Shown one piece after another: positions 31,151 through 39,745 of a DNA stretch of 60,811 bases. The translations under genes were made by a program, and so were the position numbers. How positions within the stretch are numbered: position 1 is the stretch's first letter; each line of letters opens with the position of its first letter. Location: assembly GCA_030524135.1 (NCBI GenBank), contig JAUNHA010000009.1, forward strand, positions 1 through 60,811, in the 5' to 3' direction. Origin of the DNA: Eubacteriales bacterium. Its GTDB lineage: Bacteria; Bacillota; Clostridia; Lachnospirales; Lachnospiraceae. Below the pieces are notes generated by a model. That model saw only the letters and a list, made by a program, of their open reading frames with translations, had not been told where the DNA came from and searched no databases.

Positions 31151-31281
31151 CTATATTTCTATTATTCTCTATAATATTTTCCGAAGAATATACAGGTTCA
31201 CTGGTAATCGCTGATAAAATAAAATAGTAAGCTTTTGGTTATAAGAACTCTGTTATTTTGAAAATAAGAAAAGGAGAAAGT

Positions 31282-32907
31282 ATGAAAAAAATTGTTTCGT
31301 TGTTATGCGTGACTGCCATGGCGGTAGCGTCACTGGCAGGATGTGGCGGAGGCGGATCTGCTGCTGAAACAAGTGCTGCAGCCGGAACTGCTGCACAGAC
31401 TGCAGCCGCGGGGGGTACGGCGGAAAGTAGTGGTGAAAAAGTATTTTCCATTGCGATCGACTATATGCCGGAACGTCTGATTCCGAACCATGGAACGGAC
31501 AGTGTGACCGTTATGACACAGGCGATCTATGATCCGCTGTTTTATGATACGCTGGATGGCTTCATTCCGAAGCTTGCCGACAGTCTGGATATTTCGGAGG
31601 ATGGTCTCACCTATACGGTGCATCTGAATTAAAATGCCAACTGGAGCGATGGAGAGCCGATCACGGCAGACGATTTGCTGTTCTCGATTCGCTACAGCGA
31701 AGTAAGCGGCGGAGGAGTTTCCAATTTTTCCTCTTATAAGGGCCAGCCGATCGAACTTACGAAAATTGATGACAAAACGCTTGAGTTCAAGCTGCCGGTT
31801 GTAAATCAGCTTTTCATTTACAGACTTGCGAATATGAATGTGATTCCGGAGCATGGATTTGACGGAGATGCGACAATTGTAAAGACAAGTGATTATATGA
31901 TTACGCCGGGAATGGCTACCTCCGGTCCGTTCCAGGTAGCAGAGGTGAATGCAGACAGCATCGTATATACTGCGAGAGATGATTATTACGGCGGCAAACC
32001 AAAGGTAGATAAGGTCGTATGTAAGGTACTCGGTGCAGGCGGAACCAAGCAGGTGGCTTTTGAGAGCGGCGAGCTTTCCTATATGCGTGTCATCACAGCG
32101 GAAGATCTTGAGAAGTATTCTGCTGATCCGGACAACTACAACATTACTTCCATTTCCGAAGGCAGACTGAATTACCTGCAGCTCAATCCTTACGGACCGG
32201 TTATGTCCACGCTTTCCGATGATGCGAGAAAAGCGATTTTCCTCGCACTTAATCAGGAAGAGATCATTATGGCTGCATACGGAAGCGAAGAGCTTGCGCG
32301 TCCGGCAAACAGCATTCTTGTACCGGACCAGAGCATGTATGACCCTGATTGCCCGGGATATACGCAGAATATTGAAGAGGCAAAGGCGCTTGCCGAGAGT
32401 TCCGGTCTTGCAGGAAAGACGATCAATTATATTTACAATGCTGACAGAGCAGGAATGGATGCGGTCGCGATCGTTATCCAGCAGCAGCTCGCAAATATCG
32501 GTGTAAACGTTTCGGTAAGAGGTCTTGATTCTCCGACATTCTTCAGTACCTTCTGGGGCAAGGGATCAGGAAATGGTAATGAGAAGACCTGGGATCTCGG
32601 ATCAAACGGATGGGATTCTCAGTATGGACGCACGATCGTTCAGGCAGGCTTCTATCTCAACAGTGCCGAGCAGTGGGGCTGGAGTGAGAAGATCTGCAAT
32701 CTGACGGATCAGATCAACGAAACCAATGATCAGGACGAATATAATGAGTTGGCAAAACAGCTTCAGAGAGAGTGTCTGGAAGAGTATCGGATGTATCCGC
32801 TTCCGTATCCGAATTATGTGATGGTGTCACATAAAAACGTGAGCGGGCTTGATACGATCCCGATCGTTCCGGAATTTGCGGATTACGCATCGATTACGGT
32901 TGAATAA
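31282..32907 (+). pseudogene. Peptide-binding lipoprotein (SBP family 5) interrupted by an in-frame TAA
   Basis: The reading frame encodes a complete family 5 receptor of about 541 codons with lipobox LAGC (Cys21) and strong AAGGAGA site, but codon 117 (31630-31632) is TAA. The frame continues without shift: TYTVHLN, stop, NANWSDGEPITADD, which is exactly the conserved signature region. One base substitution (from GAA or CAA) would explain it. The C-terminal part resembles both receptors of system 1 (AYGSEELA, AKALAESSGLAG). Either the gene is a recent pseudogene, the base is a sequencing error, or the stop is read through. The rest of the frame shows no further damage, so the event is recent or artefactual. 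Confidence 0.88.
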
Positions 32908-32912
32908 GAGTG

Positions 32913-32941
32913 AGCCGCCTCACGATGTGAGGCGGCTTTTA
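32913..32941 (+). terminator. Terminator between receptor and permease genes of system 2
   Basis: AGCCGCCTCAC and GTGAGGCGGCT form a perfect 11-bp stem with a 3-base loop followed by TTTTAT. The permease genes downstream therefore depend on read-through or on a promoter of their own. Confidence 0.9.
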
Positions 32942-32995
32942 TAAACACTATTCTCGCTGTCTGAAAGCAGGCGAACAGTGTTTCGGAGGAGCAAA

Positions 32996-33949
32996 ATGCT
33001 GAAATATTCCATAAAAAGATTTGGACAGCTTGTTGTAATTATGCTGCTGATCTCCTTTTTTTCCTTTGCGGTGATTTATTTTGCACCGGGAGATGCGTCT
33101 TCGCTTTATATCTCGCCTGATATGACGGAGGAACAGAAAACGGCAATTATTGCAGATCTGGGTTTAAACCAGGGGATGCTGCAGCAGTATATCGGCTGGG
33201 CAAAACGTGCGATTCAGGGAGACTTTGGAATCTCCCTTGCAAATAAGACGCCTGTAACACCGCAGCTTTTAAACAAGCTTCCGGCTACGCTATTGCTGAT
33301 GGGAAGTTCATTGGTGCTGTCAGTCGTACTAGCAGTGCCGCTGGGGCTGATCGCGGGGCGGACAAAAAACTCCATATTGGATAATCTGATCAGTGGGATC
33401 GCATATGTTGGAATGTCGCTTCCGTCATTTGCTTTTGGCATGCTGCTGATCATTGTTTTTACGGCAAGGCTGCGACTGCTTCCCTCTTCAGGAATGAGAA
33501 CCGGAGGCGTTAATTCCACAATAGATCTGATCAGGCATATGATCATGCCATGTCTTACGCTCAGCATGGCAAACCTTGCAAGATATATTCGTTATATTCG
33601 TGCCAATGCGATCGGGCAACTAAGCGAAGAATATGTTCTGACAGCAAAGGCGAAGGGAACTTCCGATCTGAAAATACTGTTTCATCATGTCCTGAAAAAT
33701 ACGCTGCTTCCTATTATCACGCTGCTTGGTATGGATATTGCAACGCTGGTCTGCGGTTCGTTTATCGTTGAGACTGTATTTGGCTGGCCGGGTGTCGGCA
33801 TGACCGTTATGTCCGCGATCAATGCCCGGGATTATCCTGTGATCATGGCGTATGTGATGCTTTCCGGTCTTATACTCGTTGTCGGAAATTTTGCGGCGGA
33901 CATTTTATATGCAGTTGTGGATCCGAGGATCAGACGGGGGATGGAATAA
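32996..33949 (+). CDS. Peptide ABC transporter permease OppB/DppB type (system 2)
   Basis: A 317-residue permease close in plan to its system 1 counterpart, with MLKYSIKRFGQLVVIMLLIS opening, PGDASSLYISPDMTEEQ, the EAA loop VLTAKAKGTSDLKILFHHVLKN, and the ADILYAVVDPRIRRG ending. The start at 32996 is chosen for GGAGGAG; an ATG 18 bases upstream lacks a site. Stop and start of OppC overlap by one base. Confidence 0.93.
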   Translation: MLKYSIKRFGQLVVIMLLISFFSFAVIYFAPGDASSLYISPDMTEEQKTAIIADLGLNQGMLQQYIGWAKRAIQGDFGISLANKTPVTPQLLNKLPATLLLMGSSLVLSVVLAVPLGLIAGRTKNSILDNLISGIAYVGMSLPSFAFGMLLIIVFTARLRLLPSSGMRTGGVNSTIDLIRHMIMPCLTLSMANLARYIRYIRANAIGQLSEEYVLTAKAKGTSDLKILFHHVLKNTLLPIITLLGMDIATLVCGSFIVETVFGWPGVGMTVMSAINARDYPVIMAYVMLSGLILVVGNFAADILYAVVDPRIRRGME

Positions 33950-34863
33950 TGGTAAATGAACAGTACATCACAGATGATCTTTTTCAGCGGGAAAGAGATA
34001 CAGAGGCGGCTGATATCTACATCAAACACAGTCTGCTTCGTGATATAAAAAAGGAGTTCTGGAATAACAAGCCGGCACTGATCTGTGTGTTTTTGCTGGC
34101 GATCGTTGTAGTGGCAGCGCTGCTTGCACCGCTGAGCCCCTACGAGCCAAATGCGATCAATGCAATGCAGCGTTTAAAGCCCATGTCCGCGGAACACTGG
34201 TTTGGAACGGATGAGTTCGGTCGTGACTATTTTACCAGGATTCTCTACGGCGGAAGAGTATCGCTTGCGGTCGGATTTGCGTCCATGATCGTAACGGTTA
34301 TTATTGGAACGGCGATCGGCATTCTTTCCGGATACATCGGGGGAAAGCTGGATATGATGCTGATGCGTTTTACTGACATCTTTCTTGCGCTTCCGAGTAC
34401 GCTTTTGATGGTCGTTTTGAATACACTGCTTCAGCCGGGTCTGATAACGCTTGTCTGTGTATTAAGCCTGTTTTCCTGGGCTTCGGTTGCACGTATTACG
34501 CGGGCGGAAACCATTGCATTAAAGGAACGGGATTTTGTGGTTGCATCCAAAAATCTGGGTACCGGTAATCTGAAGATCGCGCTTGTTCACATTGTCCCGA
34601 ATATCTTGGGACCGATCACGGTTGCGGCAAGCCTGGGCGTTGCGAATGCGATCCTGACGGAATCGTCGCTCAGTTTTCTGGGTCTCGGCGTTCAGGTTCC
34701 GCAGGCTTCCTGGGGTAGTATGCTACAGACGGCACAGGGAAATATGATGAATAATCCTCTGCTTGCGATTTTTCCCGGAGCGTGTATTCTGATTACTGTA
34801 CTGAGCTTTAACCTGATCGGAGATGTACTCCGCAGCGCATTAGAGCCCAAAATCGTCAAATAA
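33949..34863 (+). CDS. Peptide ABC transporter permease OppC/DppC type (system 2)
   Basis: A 304-residue permease with HWFGTDEFGRDYFTRILYGG at about residues 82-101 and the EAA loop VVASKNLGTGNLKIALVHIVPN. It ends IGDVLRSALEPKIVK, matching the system 1 OppC ending, so the two operons look like an old duplication. Confidence 0.93.
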   Translation: MVNEQYITDDLFQRERDTEAADIYIKHSLLRDIKKEFWNNKPALICVFLLAIVVVAALLAPLSPYEPNAINAMQRLKPMSAEHWFGTDEFGRDYFTRILYGGRVSLAVGFASMIVTVIIGTAIGILSGYIGGKLDMMLMRFTDIFLALPSTLLMVVLNTLLQPGLITLVCVLSLFSWASVARITRAETIALKERDFVVASKNLGTGNLKIALVHIVPNILGPITVAASLGVANAILTESSLSFLGLGVQVPQASWGSMLQTAQGNMMNNPLLAIFPGACILITVLSFNLIGDVLRSALEPKIVK

Positions 34864-34882
34864 GACAGGAACGGAGAAAAAA

Positions 34883-35923
34883 ATGAATGCATTAGTAGAA
34901 ATCAAGGATCTTGCCGTTTCCTATCAGACTTATGGGGGAGAGGTGCAGTCCGTAAGGGGCGTTTCCCTGAAAATAGAAAGAGGAAAGACGGTGGCGCTTG
35001 TTGGAGAATCGGGATGTGGAAAGACCGTGACCTCCAAAGCAATTATGGGGCTTGTAGAAACCCCCGGGTATTTAAAACCCGGAAGCAGTATTCTTTATGC
35101 CGGAAATGAGATTACGGGTTTTACAAAAAAACAGTGGAACGCTTTCCGGGGAAAAGAATGCGGCATGATCTTCCAGGATGCGCTGGTTGCGCTGAATCCG
35201 ACAATGCAGATCGGCAGGCAGATTCTGGAAAACCTGAAGAATCATTTTCCGGAGATTGGAATGGATGAAATGAAAAAGCGTTCCGTTGAAATGCTGGGAA
35301 AGGTAGGGATTCCGGATGCGGAGCGATGCATGAAAAAATATCCGCATGAACTTTCCGGCGGCATGCGTCAGAGGGTTATGATTGCGATGGCAATGATTAC
35401 GAAGCCTTCTCTTCTCATTGCGGACGAACCGACGACGGCGTTGGATGTTACAATTCAGGCTCAGATTCTGAGACTGATGAAAGATCTGCAGAAAGAAACG
35501 AATATGGCAATTCTTCTGATCACGCATGATATGGGAGTTGTTGCAGAAATTGCAGACGAGATCGTCGTCATGTATGCAGGAAAGGTAGTCGAACAGGGAA
35601 ACAGCAGGGATATTTTCTATCATCCGCAGCATCCTTATACGAGTGCATTGCTTGCCTCCGTTCCGAGAATTGATGAAAGTGACGGAAGAGAGCTTGTAAC
35701 GATCGAAGGAAATGTACCGAATATGCTTCATCCGCCGCAGGGCTGCGGTTTTTACAGCCGCTGTCCATATGCGATGAAAGTCTGCAGACTATATCAGCCT
35801 GATGTAACAGATCTGGGCTGCGGTCATGAGACATTTTGCTGGATGCAGGACAGCCGTGCAAAACAGTGTATGGAAACTGCTGGACGGGCAGGCGGACAAA
35901 CGGAGACGGGAGGAGTAATATGA
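34883..35923 (+). CDS. Peptide ABC transporter ATP-binding protein OppD/DppD type (system 2)
   Basis: A 346-residue ATPase with Walker A GESGCGKTVT, signature LSGGMRQRVMIAMAM, Walker B LLIADEPTTALD and the C-terminal GCGFYSRCPYAMKVC cysteine region. The N terminus (YQTYGGEVQSVRGVSL) is strikingly like system 1 OppD. A hydrophilic tail of about 20 residues follows the usual end. Confidence 0.92.
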   Translation: MNALVEIKDLAVSYQTYGGEVQSVRGVSLKIERGKTVALVGESGCGKTVTSKAIMGLVETPGYLKPGSSILYAGNEITGFTKKQWNAFRGKECGMIFQDALVALNPTMQIGRQILENLKNHFPEIGMDEMKKRSVEMLGKVGIPDAERCMKKYPHELSGGMRQRVMIAMAMITKPSLLIADEPTTALDVTIQAQILRLMKDLQKETNMAILLITHDMGVVAEIADEIVVMYAGKVVEQGNSRDIFYHPQHPYTSALLASVPRIDESDGRELVTIEGNVPNMLHPPQGCGFYSRCPYAMKVCRLYQPDVTDLGCGHETFCWMQDSRAKQCMETAGRAGGQTETGGVI

Positions 35924-36927
35924 TGAGCGAACATTGTGCGGAATTAGAAGTAAAGCACTTGTGCAAGTATTTTCCTGCCGGGCGGAAAAAAGTGCTGCAT
36001 GCAGTCGATGATGTAAGCTTTCGCATTGAAAAAGGACAGACGCTTGGAATTGTGGGAGAGTCCGGCTGTGGAAAAACGACCTGCGGAAAAACGAGCATCG
36101 GCCTTCTGAGCAGGACCAGCGGAGAGGTGCTGTTCAGAGGCGTAGATATTCACAGTATGAGCAAACAGGAGCGCTTTGAACTGACTGGGCATGTACAGAT
36201 GGTCTTTCAGGATCCGTATGCCTCACTTGACCCGCATCAGCTGGTTTATGATATTATAGCGGAGGGAATCCGCAATCATAAGCGGGCAAAGAACCGGGAA
36301 GAAGAAAAACAGATGGTTCTTGAGCTTCTGGATATGGTTGGGCTTCGTCCGGAGCATGCTTCGAGGAATGTACATGAGTTTTCCGGCGGTCAGCGCCAGA
36401 GAATTGGAATTGCGAGAGCGCTGTCGGTCGATCCCGACTTTCTGTTCTGTGATGAGCCGGTTTCGGCGCTGGATGTTTCCATTCAGGCGCAGATTATCAA
36501 CCTTTTGATCCGGCTGAAAAAACAGCGGGGACTTACCATGATGTTTATTGCACATGATCTGTCTGTCGTAAGGCATATATCTGACAATATTGCTGTCATG
36601 TATCTGGGAAATATGATAGAATATTCTCCGGCGGCAGATCTGTATAAACATCCGTATCACCCATATACGGAAGCTTTGCTTTCTGCCATTCCGATTGCGG
36701 ATCCGGATCTTGCGCAGCAGCGGAAACCGATTATTCTGGAAGGGGATGCACCGAGTCCGGTCGATCCGCCGGAGGGATGCGGGTTCTGCGACAGATGCAG
36801 TAAACGAATGAATATCTGCAGAAAGAAACGCCCCGAGCTAAGGGAAATTGAAAACGGACACATGGTAGCGTGCCATTTATATAATGAAATTGAAATAAAA
36901 GAGGAGAAGAAAACCAATGAAGTATGA
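35923..36927 (+). CDS. Peptide ABC transporter ATP-binding protein OppF/DppF type (system 2)
   Basis: A 334-residue ATPase with Walker A GESGCGKTT, signature FSGGQRQRIGIARAL, Walker B FLFCDEPVSALD and C-terminal GCGFCDRCSKRMNIC. Two adjacent ATGs (35920, 35923) follow GGGAGGAG; the second has the better spacing and both overlap the OppD stop. The 3' end overlaps the next gene by 11 bp, tying the lyase to the transporter. Confidence 0.92.
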   Translation: MSEHCAELEVKHLCKYFPAGRKKVLHAVDDVSFRIEKGQTLGIVGESGCGKTTCGKTSIGLLSRTSGEVLFRGVDIHSMSKQERFELTGHVQMVFQDPYASLDPHQLVYDIIAEGIRNHKRAKNREEEKQMVLELLDMVGLRPEHASRNVHEFSGGQRQRIGIARALSVDPDFLFCDEPVSALDVSIQAQIINLLIRLKKQRGLTMMFIAHDLSVVRHISDNIAVMYLGNMIEYSPAADLYKHPYHPYTEALLSAIPIADPDLAQQRKPIILEGDAPSPVDPPEGCGFCDRCSKRMNICRKKRPELREIENGHMVACHLYNEIEIKEEKKTNEV

Positions 36928-38131
36928 TTTTACAAGCATCATTGACAGAAAAGGAAAAGACGCGATTGCGGTAGACGTAATTCCGGAGTGCATGACGCCT
37001 GCAGTGGGACATGAAATCAAGGTAAAGGAAGGCTTTGACATGATTCCGATGTGGATCGCCGATATGAACTTTGCGACGGTTCCGACCGTGGCGGAAGAGA
37101 TGATCAGGCGCGCGCAGCATCCGCTGTTCGGATACTTCAGACCGAGAGATGAATATTTTGCGGAGATCATTGACTGGCAGAAGCGCAGAAACGGTGTGGA
37201 AGGACTCGAGCCGGAGCATATCGGCTATGAAAACGGCGTGCTCGGAGGCGTGACCTCGGCGCTTCGTATTCTCTGCTCCCAGGGCGGCAATGTGCTTGTA
37301 AATTCCCCGACTTATGTGGGCTTTACCAATGTGCTTAACAACAACGGTTTCCATATCGTTCACAGCCCGCTCGTAAAGGATGCAGACAATATGTGGCGTA
37401 TGGACTTTGAGGATATGGAGAAGAAGATCGTGGACAACAACATCCACTGCGCGATCTTCTGCTCGCCGCATAACCCGACGGGACGCGTATGGGAGCGTGA
37501 AGAGATCGAGAAGGCAATGGAGATCTTCAAAAAGCATGAGGTCTTCGTTATCTCGGATGAAATCTGGTCCGACATCATTCTGTTCGGCAACAAGCACATC
37601 CCGACCCAGTCGGTTTCTGAGGATGCGAAAAACAGAACGATCGCATTTTATGCGCCGTCAAAGACCTTCAACCTGGCAGGACTGATCGGAAGCTATCACA
37701 TTGTATACAGCAAGCTTCTGCGCGACAGACTGCTGAAGGAGAGCTCGCTCTCACATTATAATTCAATGAACGTGATGTCCATGTATGCGCTGATTGGCGC
37801 TTACAGCGAAGCGGGTCACGAGTGGGTGGCAGAGCTTCGTGAGGTCATCGGTGAGAATGTAGCTTACGCATGCGACTTCATCGAGAAGAACTTTAAGGGC
37901 GTAAACGTATCCCGTCCGCAGGGAACCTACATGCTGTTCATCGACTGCGAGGAATGGTGCAGGGAGCACGGCAAGACGCTCGAGGAGCTGTTGAATGCAG
38001 GTTATGAGGTAGGTGTGTTCTGGCAGACCGGCAAGCAGTTCAATGGTCCGTGGAGCATCCGCATGAACCTCGCACTTCCGCACGAGCGCGTGAAGGAAGC
38101 GTTTGACCGCCTGCAGAAGTATGTATTTTAA
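36917..38131 (+). CDS. PatB/MalY-type PLP-dependent C-S beta-lyase
   Basis: A 404-residue class I/II aminotransferase-fold enzyme. The PLP lysine is Lys249 in APSKTFNLAGL. Other family marks are PMWIADMNFATVPTV near the N terminus, SPTYVGFTNVLNNNG, SPHNPTGRVWEREE and the ISDEIWSDI aspartate. Members cleave C-S bonds of cystathionine or S-conjugated cysteine to pyruvate, ammonia and a thiol; some have transferase activity. The ATG lies inside the OppF gene (11-bp overlap), so it is coupled to the importer. This suggests that the transported peptides carry cysteine or cysteine S-conjugates. Confidence 0.9.
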   Translation: MKYDFTSIIDRKGKDAIAVDVIPECMTPAVGHEIKVKEGFDMIPMWIADMNFATVPTVAEEMIRRAQHPLFGYFRPRDEYFAEIIDWQKRRNGVEGLEPEHIGYENGVLGGVTSALRILCSQGGNVLVNSPTYVGFTNVLNNNGFHIVHSPLVKDADNMWRMDFEDMEKKIVDNNIHCAIFCSPHNPTGRVWEREEIEKAMEIFKKHEVFVISDEIWSDIILFGNKHIPTQSVSEDAKNRTIAFYAPSKTFNLAGLIGSYHIVYSKLLRDRLLKESSLSHYNSMNVMSMYALIGAYSEAGHEWVAELREVIGENVAYACDFIEKNFKGVNVSRPQGTYMLFIDCEEWCREHGKTLEELLNAGYEVGVFWQTGKQFNGPWSIRMNLALPHERVKEAFDRLQKYVF

Positions 38132-38167
38132 AGAAATGAATTAACTGATACTGACGTACAGATAAAA

Positions 38168-38194
38168 CTCTGTGGGACAAACAGTCCCGCAGAG
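38168..38194. repeat. Perfect-stem inverted repeat after the C-S lyase gene
   Basis: CTCTGTGGGAC (38168-38178) pairs with GTCCCGCAGAG (38184-38194, one G-U pair) over AAACA. It lacks a plus-strand T-run (AAAAAA follows), so it would work as a terminator only on the minus strand or as an RNA-stabilising 3' end for the lyase transcript. Confidence 0.6.
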
Positions 38195-38218
38195 AAAAAA
38201 CACAGGAATAAAACCGAA

Positions 38219-39586
38219 ATGACACAACAGACAAACAGGAAGGATGAGCTGCTCGAGGGCGCCATCCTTCCGACTCTATTAAAACTTTCGCTTCCGATCA
38301 TGGCGACGGGCTTTGTACAGATGGCCTATAACCTGACGGATATGGCATGGATCGGTCTTCTGGGGGCAAATTCCGTAGCGGCAGTCGGCGCTGCGGGGAT
38401 GTTTATGTGGCTCGCCCAGGGCATCATGAATATCGCTAAAATGGGCGGACAGGTCACGGTCGGACAGTCGGTCGGGGCTGGAAACATGGAGGAAGCGCGC
38501 GGATTTCTGCGGACGGCTATGCGTATTGCACTTGTACTGGCACTCGTTTACGCGGCGATCTGCCTGTTGTTTGCCGACCGGCTGATCGGATTTTTTCAGC
38601 TGAACGGGGAGGCGACCGCGCGGGAGGCGGAGGTCTATCTGAGAATTACCGGAGGCTGTATTCTGTTCAGCTTTTTTAACCAGACGCTGACAGGCATTTA
38701 TACCTCGGTAGGAGATGCAAGGACGCCGTTTCTTGCAAACTGTATCGGTCTTTTTGGAAATATGCTTCTCGATCCCGTGCTGATCTTCGGACCGGGACCG
38801 GTTCCCGGGATGGGGGTGGCAGGTGCGGCGCTTGCCACGGTCTCGGCACAGGCAGTCGTGTGTGCCGTCCTGTTCGGCATGCGGAAACGAAGCGGGGCTG
38901 CGGTATTTACGGATAATCCGCTGTTTCGGAAGACGGAGCGATGGCAGTATCAGCGCGTGCTTCGCATTGGGCTGCCTGCTTCGGTACAGACGACGGTTTA
39001 CTGCTTTATCAGCATGGTTTTAACCAGACTGGTCGCTGGCTGGGGCGATGCAGCGATCGCGGTTCAGCGCGTAGGTTCACAGGTCGAATCGATCGGCTGG
39101 ATGACCGGAGATGGGTTTGCAGCAGCAGTCAATGCGTTTATGGCGCAGAATTTCGGTGCGGGAAACAAACAGCGTATCCGGCAGGGCTACCGGACTTCTA
39201 TCGTGCTCATGGTGATCTGGGGTGCGATCTCTTCGATCGTGCTGTATTTCGGTGCGGTACCGCTCGTGAGCCTGTTTCTGCATGATCCGGAGGTGATTCC
39301 TGCGGGAGCGGATTATCTGCGCATCCTCTCTTACGGGGAGATCCCGATGTGTCTTGAGATCATGACAGTGGGTGCTTTGTCCGGTCTCGGACTTACGGCG
39401 TTAAGCTCCGTGATCAGCATGACGCTTACGGGCGCACGCATTCCGATCGCACTTGCCTTGTCCGCTTCACCGCTCGGACTTAACGGTATCTGGTGGGCCT
39501 TTGTATTATCAAGTATTGCAAAGGGGGTAGTGTTTACTTGCGCATTTTTGCTTGTGCTCCACAGGCAAAACAGCCAAAAAGGTTGA
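38219..39586 (+). CDS. MATE family efflux transporter (first copy)
   Basis: A 455-residue protein with twelve predicted helices and two homologous halves. It opens with LKLSLPIMATGFVQMAYNLTDMAWIGLLG, the first-helix pattern of the family, and contains DARTPFLANCIGLFGNMLLDPVLIFG in the loop between helices 4 and 6. It exports cationic drugs or metabolites in exchange for sodium or protons. The ATG follows CAGGAA. A palindrome overlaps its stop codon. Confidence 0.92.
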   Translation: MTQQTNRKDELLEGAILPTLLKLSLPIMATGFVQMAYNLTDMAWIGLLGANSVAAVGAAGMFMWLAQGIMNIAKMGGQVTVGQSVGAGNMEEARGFLRTAMRIALVLALVYAAICLLFADRLIGFFQLNGEATAREAEVYLRITGGCILFSFFNQTLTGIYTSVGDARTPFLANCIGLFGNMLLDPVLIFGPGPVPGMGVAGAALATVSAQAVVCAVLFGMRKRSGAAVFTDNPLFRKTERWQYQRVLRIGLPASVQTTVYCFISMVLTRLVAGWGDAAIAVQRVGSQVESIGWMTGDGFAAAVNAFMAQNFGAGNKQRIRQGYRTSIVLMVIWGAISSIVLYFGAVPLVSLFLHDPEVIPAGADYLRILSYGEIPMCLEIMTVGALSGLGLTALSSVISMTLTGARIPIALALSASPLGLNGIWWAFVLSSIAKGVVFTCAFLLVLHRQNSQKG

Positions 39587-39620
39587 AATTTCAACGAATT
39601 GTTTATAAATTTCAAACAAT
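39582..39620. promoter_or_regulatory. Palindrome GTTGAAATTTCAAC plus GTTTATA element (copy 1)
   Basis: A perfect 14-base palindrome (39582-39595) overlaps the MATE stop codon and is followed after 5 bases by GTTTATA. A second inverted repeat ATTGTTT/AAACAAT (39598-39620) overlaps it. The element lies upstream of the giant GH2 gene and recurs at 47614. The rest of the AT-rich gap to 39745 has only weak promoter-like sequence. Confidence 0.5.
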
Positions 39621-39745
39621 ATATTTAAATTTCCTTACAAATATATTAAAATGCGATTGTAATAGTATGGCAAAGTGCACGAAGCGCATCGGGGTGAGGA
39701 AAAAACTTGTATTCAATGTGCACACAATGTATTTGGAGGGGTTAT

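Larger units (their letters stand above)
30957..31281. other. Intergenic region upstream of the broken receptor gene
   Basis: 325 bases, AT-rich, no gene seen. It holds the palindrome TTTCTGCAGAAA (31002-31013), a promoter candidate at 31056-31084, a small ATCAAT/ATTGAT hairpin (31087-31106), a perfect terminator-like hairpin at 31123-31150, and an isolated TATAAT at 31170-31175. No known riboswitch or T-box motif is recognised. Confidence 0.6.

Noticed and set aside
31630-31632. Recoding of the stop codon as selenocysteine or pyrrolysine
   Set aside because: The codon is TAA, not TGA or TAG, and the position is a non-catalytic polar residue in homologues; mutation or sequencing error is simpler.
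36731-37597. A 288-codon minus-strand frame across OppF and the C-S lyase
   Set aside because: It covers two overlapping genes with clear catalytic motifs on the plus strand; nothing in its translation suggests a real protein.
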